Positions 8,495-16,545 of a stretch of 64,000 nucleotides of DNA are shown in pieces. The stretch is from Sphingomonas sanxanigenens DSM 19645 = NX02. GTDB lineage: Bacteria; Pseudomonadota; Alphaproteobacteria; Sphingomonadales; Sphingomonadaceae. Position numbers and translations under genes: made by a program. The stretch is from positions 310,001 to 374,000 of the forward strand of contig NZ_CP011450.1 in the NCBI RefSeq assembly GCF_000512205.2, read 5' to 3'. The notes under the pieces were generated by a model. It had not been told where the DNA came from and searched no databases. It saw only the letters and a list, made by a program, of their open reading frames with translations. Positions within the stretch are counted from its first letter, which is position 1. The number at the start of each line of letters is the position of its first letter.

Positions 8495-9299
8495 GTTCCT
8501 GGTCGAGCAGCCGTTCCTGGCGACCCGCGAACATGCCCGGTTCGTCGAGTTTGCCGAAGCCTGCGCGCACTACCGCTATATCGGCGTGTGTCATGGCCGG
8601 CCGGGCGTCGGAAAGACGCGATCGGCGCGCGAGTTTTCCAGCTTCCCCGACCTGGGGGAATATGCCGCGCTCCGTCCCATTGCCGCGCTCCTTGGCGAAA
8701 AGGTCGCTCGCTGCCGCGCCGTCTTCTACACCGTGTCGGTCAGCAACACGCCCAAGACGATCGACGCGGTGTTGGGCCTCAACCTCATTAAGCTGGGCTA
8801 TGCCCGGCTGACGGTCGCGGGCGGCTCGCAGGACGAAATCACCCATGACGCCGCCCGCATCGCCTGCCCCCTCGTCATCGTCGACGAGGCCGACCGCCTG
8901 ACCATAAAGTCGCTCGAACATCTCCGCGACATGGCCGATCGCCACGGCTTCGGGCTGATCCTGATGGGTATGCCGGGCTTGGAGAAGCGCCTCGCCCGCT
9001 ATGCCCAGCTCTACTCGCGGATCGGCTTCGTCCACGAGTTCAAACCGCTTACCGAGACCGAAATGCGGCTGCTGCTCGCGACCCACGCCGGCGATTTCGG
9101 GATCAGCTTCGACCCGGCCCAACTCGACGCGATCGAAGCGCAGGCAGCCGTGATCCGCATCACGCGCGGCAACTTCCGGCTCATGGAGCGCCTGTTCGCG
9201 CAGATGCGGCGGATCATGACCCTCAACCGCGTCGAGGAGGTCACCGCTGACATCGTTCAGGCCGCGCGCGATTGCCTCGTCATCGGACCCGGCAACTGA
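8310..9299 (+). CDS. tniB: TniB-like AAA+ transposition ATPase
   Basis: The AAA+ ATPase shows Walker A GRPGVGKT and Walker B LVIVDEAD, followed by sensor regions and a C-terminal helical domain. TniB-like proteins bind DNA and recruit the transposase to targets. The conserved protein begins around 8484-8490 (TIEFLVEQPF), where no ATG/GTG/TTG exists in frame. The only canonical start is GTG at 8310, deep inside tniA. Either a non-standard CTG/ATT start is used or expression depends on coupling with tniA. The TGA stop lies in the first bases of the right inverted repeat. Confidence 0.85.
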   Translation: MRSAPSTLGTRRCARSSAPGAARRSATSRCLPPRRPSTATKRIRLPGPPPTEGSGSTPLTIEFLVEQPFLATREHARFVEFAEACAHYRYIGVCHGRPGVGKTRSAREFSSFPDLGEYAALRPIAALLGEKVARCRAVFYTVSVSNTPKTIDAVLGLNLIKLGYARLTVAGGSQDEITHDAARIACPLVIVDEADRLTIKSLEHLRDMADRHGFGLILMGMPGLEKRLARYAQLYSRIGFVHEFKPLTETEMRLLLATHAGDFGISFDPAQLDAIEAQAAVIRITRGNFRLMERLFAQMRRIMTLNRVEEVTADIVQAARDCLVIGPGN

Positions 9300-9345
9300 C
9301 AAATAGCGCGATCAGAACGCCGCCATTTAGCGCGAGCGTTTACAC
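9298..9345 (-). repeat. Right terminal inverted repeat
   Basis: This is the partner of 6271-6318, with 46 of 48 matching bases in inverted orientation. It begins inside the stop codon of tniB. After it, 9346-9613 holds no gene that I can recognise, only short GC-rich hairpin potential near 9515. Confidence 0.9.
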
Positions 9346-9613
9346 AGGATAAGATCCATACCGTTTCCGGAACCACTTTCTTGTTTCCTCTTCGAAATTG
9401 GACTGTGCTGATGAGTTTGAGCGATGGTGGCTTCGCTCATACACTACGCGCTACCAGGCCCCTGCCCGTTTCTTAGGCTTAACGTTGTAGCTCAAGACCC
9501 CGGGGGCTCAGCCTCCCTTCTCCGGTTCTTGCCGCTGCGCAAATCCCTCGATCTACCTGCCGCCGTCGTGTGGTCGCACGGCATCATCCAAAGACCTATT
9601 TAGGCCGTCATGA

Positions 9614-10852
9614 CTAGCCAATCTTCGCCATAAGGCGCCCCGCCGCCCCCTGCTCTGCCGCGAGATTGCGATTATAAGCGAGCGGCATCCGCGGCGACTT
9701 CCACCGCAGCGCGTCCATGATGCCGGCCAAATCCTCCCCGCTGGCGAACAGGTCCTGATTGAGCCCGATCCGCGTCGAGTGCGCACTGATCCCCTTCAGC
9801 AACCGCGCCAGATCGTCCGCCGTCAAATCGGGCAGCGCGCCACGGTCGAACGCGCGGCCGATGATCGACCGAAAGATTGGTCCGATCGAGCCCGGGTGCA
9901 GCGCCACGGTGCCGATGTCATATTCGACGCGCGCCTTCACCGCCGGCTTGGACAGCGTCTTGCGCAGATCCCACGTCTCCCGGCCCGAGATGCTGTCGAT
10001 CGGCCGACCGCGCACGGCTGCCCGCGCCTTGTAGCGCCGCACCTGCACCCGCCGGAACAGCGGCCCTGTCGTGATCCCCGCCGCTTCGGTCCACGCCGCG
10101 ATCGCCGCGACGGTGCGCGGGCTGAGGTAGGCGGTCGCCCCCTCCCCGTCTTGATCGCCCTTATGACGCAGAATCTGCAGCAGCCGCGCTTCGGGATCGA
10201 TCGCCTCCTCAATATGCTCAATGGCGACCGCCACCAGTTCGGAGGCGCGCAGCCCGGTGTCATAAGCGGCCGATAGCAGCGCCCGATCACGCAGCCCCGG
10301 CAGATCCTCGCCACAACTCTCGAGCAGCGCGCGGATGTTGAGCCCCCGCGCCTTGTCGCGCTCGACGTCGCGCACCGGGCCCTTGAACCGCAGCGGCCGC
10401 GCCTGCTTCTGCGCAGCCCCCTTCTCGCGGCGCACCGTCTGGAGCCGCAGCTTCACCAGCGGCGCCGGCGTCGGATCCTTGAGCTCGAGCAGCTGGTGGA
10501 TCTTGGCGATCGACGCCTTGTAGCGGGATAGCGAGGCCGGCCGGCTCCCCTTCCCGGCCCGCGCGTCGAGATAATCGGCCACGGTCTCGGCCGTCGCCGG
10601 CAGCGCGATCCGGTTGGTGCGCCGACACCAGGCGTCGAACGCTTCGACGTCGGATTTGAGCGCGCGGATGCTGTGGGGCGACGAGGCGCCCTGATAGGCG
10701 GCGATCAGCGCCTCGTTGACGGTGATGCGCTCGCCGGCGCGCATCTGCACGATCGTCCACGCAATGTCGGCCGAAGCCCCGACGACCGGCAGGGTCGCCT
10801 CAGGCGCCGCCACAACGGTTTTCTGCCCTTCCTGGGCGGTTTCGATAGCCAT
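9614..10852 (-). CDS. Plasmid tyrosine recombinase/integrase
   Basis: This 412-residue tyrosine recombinase has an N-terminal SAM-like core-binding domain (about residues 35-140). The catalytic domain carries TGLRASEL (first Arg), HSTRIG (HxxR box) and a likely nucleophile Tyr in LAYNRNL near the C-terminus. The start at 10852 (MAIETAQ) is preferred to a longer version that would run towards the palindrome upstream. Such XerC-like enzymes often sit next to replication genes on large plasmids and resolve multimers. The dif-like site at 10913-10940, 61 bp upstream, is its probable target. An integrase role for a mobile island is the alternative. Confidence 0.85.
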   Translation of the reverse strand: MAIETAQEGQKTVVAAPEATLPVVGASADIAWTIVQMRAGERITVNEALIAAYQGASSPHSIRALKSDVEAFDAWCRRTNRIALPATAETVADYLDARAGKGSRPASLSRYKASIAKIHQLLELKDPTPAPLVKLRLQTVRREKGAAQKQARPLRFKGPVRDVERDKARGLNIRALLESCGEDLPGLRDRALLSAAYDTGLRASELVAVAIEHIEEAIDPEARLLQILRHKGDQDGEGATAYLSPRTVAAIAAWTEAAGITTGPLFRRVQVRRYKARAAVRGRPIDSISGRETWDLRKTLSKPAVKARVEYDIGTVALHPGSIGPIFRSIIGRAFDRGALPDLTADDLARLLKGISAHSTRIGLNQDLFASGEDLAGIMDALRWKSPRMPLAYNRNLAAEQGAAGRLMAKIG

Positions 10853-10912
10853 GACACGCCTAGCTGCTCGGCGGCGCTTGTACCGCACGTTATAAAGGGG
10901 TGTCAAATCTGC

Positions 10913-10940
10913 TTATGTGATAACTGCAATTATCACATGT
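10913..10940. promoter_or_regulatory. dif-like 28-bp recombination site (or operator)
   Basis: Two 11-bp inverted arms, TTATGTGATAA and TTATCACATGT, flank a 6-bp centre CTGCAA, with 9 of 11 arm bases complementary. The 11-6-11 layout with ...ATAA/TTAT... inner ends is that of XerCD dif and plasmid resolution sites. It lies directly upstream of a tyrosine recombinase gene. It could instead be an operator in the divergent promoter region of the recombinase and the 11017 gene. Confidence 0.55.
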
Positions 10941-11016
10941 CGATTGCACATCGCTCTGGAAGAGCGAAACGAACTGCTGACTTTGGTTTCCCCTCGTGGC
11001 ATAGTCACCGCAAACC

Positions 11017-11958
11017 ATGACCCGCACCGAAACCCTCCGTGTTGACGACAGCCTGCTTCTGCTGGGGCGTCTCGACGGTCGACTCCACGCCAGCACGTGC
11101 GGGGATATCTTTCTCGCGCGCTCGCGCCTCGAGGGTGCGGCCGCCTTGGCAGGCCTTGCCGGCGTGCCCATCGCAGCGCAGGATCTGCAGGATTGGATCG
11201 CGGGTCGCAGATCCCCTCCCCGCGCCTCCGAGGGTCTCAACGACCCCATCTCGGTGGCCGCCATCTTTCACATCGCTCTCAGCCGTGACGAGGATCTCAA
11301 GAACCCTATCGCCCGGGCGACGCTGAACACGCTGCGTCAAGTCCTAGACGACCGCACCGCGGCGGAAACCTATGCGGCTTCAGACCTGGCTCATTTCGGT
11401 CCGCTTTGGCGCCAGGTGCATAGCATCGCCGATGCGCCCTTTCCCGCAGGCGATCTCCTTTCGGTCGCGTCCCGCGTGATTGAGCTCGCTGCGCTTACCG
11501 AGCCAGCGACCGCCAGCAGTTGCATGGTGACGACCGTCGATGGCCGCGCGCTGGAGCTTCAACCGCGGGGGCGTGATCGAACCTGGCTGATCGCGGTCGC
11601 GATGCCACGGATGCTTTACCGCGCCGGGTTCACGACGCAGGTTATACCCTCGCTCATCCTGCTGCCGAGATACCTACCCCCCTCCCCCGCCGACCTGGTC
11701 AAGACCTTGGAGTTGGCGATCGGCCGTACGTCGCGGGCCGGTCTGCGAGAGCTGGATACCATCGAGCGTGCGGCAGCGCGCATCCGATCCGACCTGCAGG
11801 TAACGAGGAGGAGCAAGGCCCCCCTTCTCGCGCGACTTCAGCTGTCCTATCCGGGCCTGCAGCCCGCGGCGGTGGCCCGACTGCTGAACATCACGCCGCA
11901 AGGCGCGCGAAAGCTGCTGGCGTCAATGACGCCACCGTCACGGCCAGTGCCGATCTAG
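11017..11958 (+). CDS. Plasmid-core protein of unknown function, possible C-terminal HTH
   Basis: I do not recognise this 313-residue protein with confidence. It is soluble, with no signal or membrane segment. An N-terminal segment (LDGRLHASTCG...ARSRLEGAAAL) resembles the opening of DUF1612-type plasmid proteins. The last 50 residues (LQPAAVARLLNITPQGARKLLASM) look like a winged helix-turn-helix. It is transcribed away from the recombinase and overlaps the 3' end of parB by 21 bp in convergent orientation. A regulator of the recombinase, or a copy-number or compatibility function, is a guess from location. Confidence 0.6.
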   Translation: MTRTETLRVDDSLLLLGRLDGRLHASTCGDIFLARSRLEGAAALAGLAGVPIAAQDLQDWIAGRRSPPRASEGLNDPISVAAIFHIALSRDEDLKNPIARATLNTLRQVLDDRTAAETYAASDLAHFGPLWRQVHSIADAPFPAGDLLSVASRVIELAALTEPATASSCMVTTVDGRALELQPRGRDRTWLIAVAMPRMLYRAGFTTQVIPSLILLPRYLPPSPADLVKTLELAIGRTSRAGLRELDTIERAAARIRSDLQVTRRSKAPLLARLQLSYPGLQPAAVARLLNITPQGARKLLASMTPPSRPVPI

Positions 11959-12951
11959 CACCGCCCGGACCGCCTCCTCCGCGTCCTTGCGAGACGCGCC
12001 GCCCCTGCTCAGCAGCGTCAGACGAATGCCCTTACGGTCCGCGCCCTCAATCCGGAGCACGGGCTTGCCGCCTGCGTTCGACACGGTCTCCGGCTTACCT
12101 GACCTTTTGGGGGATCCTGACCTTTTGGGGGGGTCAACGGCCAAGGAAAGCGCCTTGATCACGTCAAGCACAGGCATCGCCTCGCCACTTGCGGCCTGGG
12201 CCTCTGCAAGCCGATCCGCTTCGTTGAAGGCCCTTGCCTTCCGGTCACCTGGCTTCAACAATGCCTTTAGTGCAATCGCGTTGCGGATGCCGAGTTCTTG
12301 CGGGTTGACGAAGGCCCGGATCAGCTCCGCGGGCAAGCGGGCGAGGTCGAGGTAGCGGGTCAGCCAGCTCTCGGACACCTTGAGCCGCTCGGCCATCGTC
12401 TTCTGACGGCCATCGTAATAGGCGTCGAGAGCGCGTAGATAGTCCCTCGCCCGTTCCAGGTCGGTAAGGTCGTCACGCGCCCGATTCTCTATGTCGGCAA
12501 GCCGGAAAGCTTCCTCATCCCCGATTTCACGAACATCAACGAGAAACTTGAAGTCGGGATAGTTGTGGGCCCGCAGCCAGCTTATCGACCAGTGCCGCCG
12601 CGCACCGCAGATCACCTCGAAATCGTGCGCCGGATCGCCAGACACGCGCCGAACGATCGCCGGCATCTCCTGGCGTCCTTGCGCCTTGATGCTCTCGATC
12701 AGGTCGGCACATCGCTCCTCGGTGAGCAACGCATAGTCGCGATTGTGCCCGGCCCACATCCGGCAGCGGGCGGGATCGACGAACTCATGAGTGCGATTTA
12801 CGATCGCTCCGGAGGCGAGGTCGGCCAGCCGGTTTGACCGGCCGGTCAGGACATTTGACGCCAATCCTGAGCGTCGCTGCGGAGCGGCCTCCTCGGACAG
12901 GTCGATGCCGGCCGCCAGATCGGCTGCAAAGCCGGTGTTCTTCCCGCTCAT
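11938..12951 (-). CDS. parB: Plasmid partition protein ParB
   Basis: This 337-residue centromere-binding protein has the N-terminal ParB/sulfiredoxin fold with GARRHW (CTP-binding GxRR type box) and ENRARDDLTDLERA (the ENxxR motif). A central HTH (MAERLKVSESWLTRYL) and a C-terminal dimerisation region follow. The ATG at 12951 was chosen because the longer in-frame version only translates the parS palindromes. It lies downstream of parA with 79 bp between them, and two parS-like palindromes lie in that gap. With ParA it should segregate the replicon. Confidence 0.9.
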   Translation of the reverse strand: MSGKNTGFAADLAAGIDLSEEAAPQRRSGLASNVLTGRSNRLADLASGAIVNRTHEFVDPARCRMWAGHNRDYALLTEERCADLIESIKAQGRQEMPAIVRRVSGDPAHDFEVICGARRHWSISWLRAHNYPDFKFLVDVREIGDEEAFRLADIENRARDDLTDLERARDYLRALDAYYDGRQKTMAERLKVSESWLTRYLDLARLPAELIRAFVNPQELGIRNAIALKALLKPGDRKARAFNEADRLAEAQAASGEAMPVLDVIKALSLAVDPPKRSGSPKRSGKPETVSNAGGKPVLRIEGADRKGIRLTLLSRGGASRKDAEEAVRAVLDRHWP

Positions 12952-12970
12952 TCGAGCCTCCTTCCAGCAA

Positions 12971-12986
12971 ATTGCACGCGTGCAAT
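12971..12986. promoter_or_regulatory. parS-like palindrome 1
   Basis: A perfect 16-bp palindrome, ATTGCACGCGTGCAAT, lies just upstream of parB. Identical cores occur at 13006-13021 and 14378-14393, all flanking parA. The repeated placement in a parAB locus points to a ParB-binding centromere. Confidence 0.75.
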
Positions 12987-12999
12987 CGCCCGTTGTTCC

Positions 13000-13027
13000 G
13001 GCAAAATTGCACGCGTGCAATTTTGCC
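13000..13027. promoter_or_regulatory. parS-like palindrome 2
   Basis: The 16-bp core is extended to a perfect 28-bp palindrome (outer bases GGCAAAATT/AATTTTGCC). It sits between parA and parB, 14 bp upstream of palindrome 1 and immediately beyond the parA stop codon. Confidence 0.75.
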
Positions 13028-13030
13028 CCT

Positions 13031-14233
13031 TCACGCCAGCGCCGCCTTGCGCAGCGCCGCTTGATGGCTCGGCCACATCGACCGAATATCGACCTCAATT
13101 TCCGAATTTACGCCATCGAGATATCCCAGACAGCGATTGCGGACCGCCGAACTCGTGGCAGGACCGTCCAGCTCGTAGACGGTCATCAACCGCGCCGTCG
13201 CGTTGTCGATCTCGGCCGAATCCTTGAGCGGGGTCCGTATCATCGCGTGGCCGAATAGGGTGCGCATCAGATGCAGCAGCTCCTTCTGCATCGACTTGTT
13301 CTCGTCGACTTTCGAGGCCACGAATCGCAGAAACTGGAGTTCTGGAGCAAGCCCGCGTTCGGCTAATTGCTCGATCGTCTCATCGAGCATCGAAAGGAAT
13401 GCGGCGGTCGACGAAAAATCCATAACCGTCGGCGGTACCGGCACCACCAGCGCGTTCGCGGCACGCAGCACCGACAGTGAGATGGCGCCCAGGGCCGGTG
13501 GCGGGTCCATGACGACCACATCGAAGCGGTCTGAGATACTCTCGATTCCATCCTTGAGCCGGTCGAGCAAGCTGTCACTGCCGCGCGCCATCCGGGCCGC
13601 AAGCTCATACTCCGAATTGAAGAGCCGCAGGTTGGCCGGGATGAGTTCCAGACCGTCGAAATGGGTCTTCCGCAACGCGTAGTCGAGGGAGGATCGTTCC
13701 CCCTCCCGCAGAAACGGATAGAGGGTATCATCCTCATCGAGATCAAGGTCGGGCACGTACCCAAACAGCGTTGTGGCCGAGGCCTGGCTATCGCAGTCAA
13801 CCAGCGCCACGCGATAGCCCCGTATCGCGAGATATTGCGCGAGGTGGACCGCCACCGTCGACTTGCCTACGCCGCCCTTGAAGTTCTGTACCGCCACGAC
13901 GCAGCACGGGTCGCCGGGTGCGCGATATGGCCGGGTTCCAAAGACACCGCGCATGTCGTTCAGCTGCGCCAGCGTGTAGCGCTCGCGTCGGTTCGTGTCC
14001 GTACGGGAAGGTTCAGGCAAGCGGCCGTCCTTTTCCGCGTCACGGATCGCGGCCGGGGTACGACCCACAAGTTCGGCGGCCTTGGTAATCGTGAACGTGG
14101 GCTCCCGCCGATCGTCTGCCCTGACGCTCCGAGCCGAATCGCGCAGCTTTTCGAGGACAGACGACGTTCGCTTCGCGAGCGTCGCGACCGAAACCACGCG
14201 ATCGGCTTCCTCAATTTCGAGTCCGTTCGACAC
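13031..14233 (-). CDS. parA: Plasmid partition ATPase ParA
   Basis: This 400-residue type Ia partition ATPase has an N-terminal HTH region (about residues 45-75, TKAAELVGRTPAAIRDAEKDG) for operator binding and autoregulation. The P-loop domain shows deviant Walker A KGGVGKST, A' VDCDSQAS and the B-like VVMDPPPALG. It starts at GTG 14233. It uses ATP-dependent DNA binding to move ParB-parS complexes. The locus order is rep-parA-parB on the minus strand, with parS palindromes before parA and before parB. Confidence 0.95.
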   Translation of the reverse strand: MSNGLEIEEADRVVSVATLAKRTSSVLEKLRDSARSVRADDRREPTFTITKAAELVGRTPAAIRDAEKDGRLPEPSRTDTNRRERYTLAQLNDMRGVFGTRPYRAPGDPCCVVAVQNFKGGVGKSTVAVHLAQYLAIRGYRVALVDCDSQASATTLFGYVPDLDLDEDDTLYPFLREGERSSLDYALRKTHFDGLELIPANLRLFNSEYELAARMARGSDSLLDRLKDGIESISDRFDVVVMDPPPALGAISLSVLRAANALVVPVPPTVMDFSSTAAFLSMLDETIEQLAERGLAPELQFLRFVASKVDENKSMQKELLHLMRTLFGHAMIRTPLKDSAEIDNATARLMTVYELDGPATSSAVRNRCLGYLDGVNSEIEVDIRSMWPSHQAALRKAALA

Positions 14234-14373
14234 ATGCCCGCCTTTCGCTATTCGGCATGTGGTACATCAGATTGCGCTTTTTGGTCAAGAAAGACCGAAA
14301 TTTCGAAAGTGCGGCCCCGGTTTCGACGGGTTCTGCGTGCTACCGGCCCTATCCTGACTTCATGGGGGATGAA

Positions 14374-14397
14374 GAAAATTGCACGCGTGCAATTTTC
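14374..14397. promoter_or_regulatory. parS-like palindrome 3, upstream of parA
   Basis: A perfect 24-bp palindrome with the same core (GAAAATTGCACGCGTG...) lies between rep and parA. It may serve both as a centromere and as an operator of the parAB transcript. Confidence 0.75.
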
Positions 14398-14402
14398 GTC
14401 GA

Positions 14403-15551
14403 TCAAGGCCTGCCGCGACGGCTCAGCCAGCTCTCACAAAAGCCTTTCCAGGAATCGATCAGCTTCTTGCCACGCAGCTTCTCGAGCCGGTTCCCCATAT
14501 GCTGCCGGTACGCACCCGCCATCATATCGACCGACCACCCTCCACCGTGCCTCAGGCCAATCTCGTGAAGCTCGGGCGCCTCATAGGTCAGCGATCCCCG
14601 GGGGAATGTCTTTTCGGATTCGGTCGGTCCCGTCAGCGCCTTCGCGACCGTCGCGATCGTGTGTGCGACCGATACAGTTTCGGCGGTTCCGTCTCGCCGC
14701 GCTTTGCGACCGGAGGAGTGTCGATCCAGTTCATCGACCGTTTCAATGACCTCAGGTGCGCCCTTCGGTTCGAAACGAAATTCAACTTCGGTGACGGTCC
14801 GCCCCTGCCTGATCTCCCGCCACTCCACGCGGAAATGGGCGAGCTGATCGATCTCTGCCTTTGCCTTCGTGAGTACCTTCCGGCGCAGCTGGGCAAAATC
14901 AGCGTAGACCTCGGGCGGTATCCCCAACGCCGCCCGGAGGGCCTGCATGTCGCCCTTCCATGTTGCCTGCCGGCGATGCAGCCGTAGCGCACCGAGTTCG
15001 TACAGCTTAAGCGCATAGCTGGACCGAAAACCCAATACGGCCTGGCGGTTCAACACCGCATAGGTAGCCGAAGCCTGGATCAGCCTCCTTGCATCCGGAG
15101 TGAACTCCCATTCGATCCATCCAGCCTCGCCACCATCCTCTTCCGTCTCCTCTCGGGAGCGGGATATCAGCGAGAAACGCAGCGTTGCCTTCTTTCCACG
15201 CCATGACCTGTCGTCGACAGCGAAAAGCGTTCGGTGAAGCTCCTCGAGCATGTCGCTGATGCGTTCATTGCCCTTGTGTCCGCGCCGAATATCCGCCTTG
15301 CGCATCCTGTGCGGGCGATCTTCCCAGGCATCACCGCCTGCCGTCAGGATCATCAGCGCCAACAACCGCGACGCAGTCAGACTCAGCGATTCGCCTTTGA
15401 CGAACTTGATCTCGATGATGCTGCCCGGTTTGGCAAATTCTTCGCCGCCCTTTGCTTTCAGCGCAGCAGCGACACGCATGGCACGACCTGGAGATGCATC
15501 TCCAGCTTCGCCCCCTTCTGCCTCAGCTATTTGGTCAGCGCCAGTTTCCAT
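14403..15551 (-). CDS. rep: Plasmid replication initiator protein
   Basis: This 382-residue protein belongs to the replication initiator protein A/RepB-like winged-helix group of alphaproteobacterial plasmids. A segment near residues 45-75 (FVKGESLSLTASRLLALMI) and a central one (VLNRQAVLGFRSSYALKLYELG) are typical of the first and second winged helices. The rest is basic and helical. It starts at ATG 15551, directly beside a strong inverted repeat and an iteron array. It should bind the iterons to open the origin and repress its own promoter. Gene order rep-parA-parB with shared orientation supports this role. Confidence 0.85.
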   Translation of the reverse strand: METGADQIAEAEGGEAGDASPGRAMRVAAALKAKGGEEFAKPGSIIEIKFVKGESLSLTASRLLALMILTAGGDAWEDRPHRMRKADIRRGHKGNERISDMLEELHRTLFAVDDRSWRGKKATLRFSLISRSREETEEDGGEAGWIEWEFTPDARRLIQASATYAVLNRQAVLGFRSSYALKLYELGALRLHRRQATWKGDMQALRAALGIPPEVYADFAQLRRKVLTKAKAEIDQLAHFRVEWREIRQGRTVTEVEFRFEPKGAPEVIETVDELDRHSSGRKARRDGTAETVSVAHTIATVAKALTGPTESEKTFPRGSLTYEAPELHEIGLRHGGGWSVDMMAGAYRQHMGNRLEKLRGKKLIDSWKGFCESWLSRRGRP

Positions 15552-15594
15552 GCCATGGTACGATCAAGATTCAACCCAATGGTTTATCTTGCTG

Positions 15595-15628
15595 CCTGAC
15601 CTGACCTGCTTCGTCAAGTCAGGTCAGG
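15595..15628. promoter_or_regulatory. Inverted repeat in the rep promoter (autoregulation site)
   Basis: Arms CCTGACCTGA and TCAGGTCAGG are separated by 14 bp, 44 bp upstream of the rep start codon. The GGTCAGG word is the core of the neighbouring iterons. Such inverted iterons commonly bind Rep dimers and repress rep. Confidence 0.7.
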
Positions 15629-15647
15629 ATAGATCGCGCTCGCTTAT

Positions 15648-15916
15648 CCCCCAAATGGTCAGGATGGGATCGAGGAGGCCGCGGCGAAGATCGCGAGGAA
15701 AGACGCCGAGTCGCGTCCGCACGACGCGAGCCCCGGCAAACCGCCCGATCGAGCAAGATTTCCTGCCTAAACGGGAAGGAATACAGCGCTTCCGGCCGTC
15801 GCGACGTGCTGCCCCCAACCGGTCAGGTTGGCCCCACAAGGTCAGGCGAGTCCCCCCACCAAGACAGGCAGCGGCCCCCATCAGGTCAGCTAACCACCCC
15901 CAATCGGTCAGGCTGG
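15648..15916. other. Iteron array, probable replication origin (oriV)
   Basis: A word of the form CCCCCAAnCGGTCAGGnTGG recurs at 15648, 15812, 15832 (CCCCACAAGGTCAGG), about 15852 (degenerate, AAGACAGG), 15875 and 15897. The last five start 20-22 bp apart, two helical turns, as in iteron plasmids. The strongest copies are 15812-15831 and 15897-15916. The array adjoins rep and is followed by an AT-richer stretch. No good DnaA box was found. Confidence 0.8.
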
Positions 15917-16545
15917 TTCGTACAACATACTGAAATTGCTGCCGTTTTCTGAGACCGAATCTGAATCTACTGAATCACGAATCCTTCCGCTGCGAGCAGC
16001 GGCGTGTTTAAAAATGATTCTTTAACGGACTTACCCGAGTCGCATACGTCGACGTATCCTTAACCTCTGACTAGGGGAGGGGGGTCCTTCCGACGAGGTC
16101 GAGCTATCCCGGTGCCGCTTGCAGCCAAACGACCGATGCAATTCCCCGCATACCTCTTTGGCCTAGACGATTTATGTCCTTAGCAAAGCCGAGGCACCTT
16201 GGCGCCGGCGTTCCAAGCCAGGCCTGTTGATCGTGAAAATGGCGAAACCAAACTGCGTTGATTGGAACAATGACCATCCCCTCTTCGGTCCGCTCAGCTC
16301 CATTCCGCCCATCAAACCACATCGTGTCCCGGGAAGTGATGTAGCTTTGCTACCGACGAGCCACACCCCCACCCGGGACACGATCGGGCGGGCCGCTGCG
16401 ATGGTTGGACCTGGCCGGAGCCGGCTCGGTCACTGTCGCCTGCCCGTTAGAGCTACTGCGTTCGACAACACTGCCATGAATGGATAGTGGTCGCAGCCCG
16501 GTCGCGCCACTTGAGGTGCGATCGATGATCGTTCGGTGCGCAGCA
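15917..16545. other. AT-richer origin flank, no gene seen
   Basis: After the iterons, 15917-16060 is clearly more AT-rich than its surroundings (for example TGTTTAAAAATGATTCTTTA near 16000), fitting a DNA-unwinding region. It ends in a perfect 14-bp palindrome, ATACGTCGACGTAT (16044-16057). From 16060 to 16545 I see no supported gene. Confidence 0.5.

Larger units (their letters stand above)
6271..9345. mobile_element. Compact TniA/TniB/resolvase transposon
   Basis: The 3.07-kb element is bounded by 48-bp terminal inverted repeats differing at two positions. The outer bases are GTGTAAAC...GTTTACAC, so the ends fit the TGT...ACA pattern of Tn7/Mu/Tn5053-like elements. It carries a serine resolvase, a DDE transposase and an AAA+ ATPase. 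Unlike Tn402/Tn5053 it has no tniQ and no cargo. No convincing 5-bp target duplication is present at the flanks (GAACG left, AGGAT right), so one flank may have been rearranged. It lies between the metal operon and the plasmid core. Confidence 0.85.

Noticed and set aside
6266-9350. Target-site duplication of the Tn element
   Set aside because: The 5 bp flanking each end (GAACG and AGGAT, or one base shifted) do not match.
12952-13098. Longer N-terminus for ParB
   Set aside because: The extra codons only translate two parS-like palindromes (repeating LHACN/CTRA words) and lack a ribosome-binding site; the start at 12951 fits the family.
12971-14397. CRISPR-like repeats
   Set aside because: The three palindromes are irregularly spaced and flank parAB; no regular repeat-spacer array exists in the window.
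15641-15655. TTATCCCCC as a DnaA box
   Set aside because: Only the first six bases match TTATCCACA and the Cs belong to the iteron; no second box was found.
16061-16545. Short open frames between the origin and the ROK regulator
   Set aside because: All are under 90 codons, overlap on both strands, and lack ribosome-binding sites or recognisable motifs.
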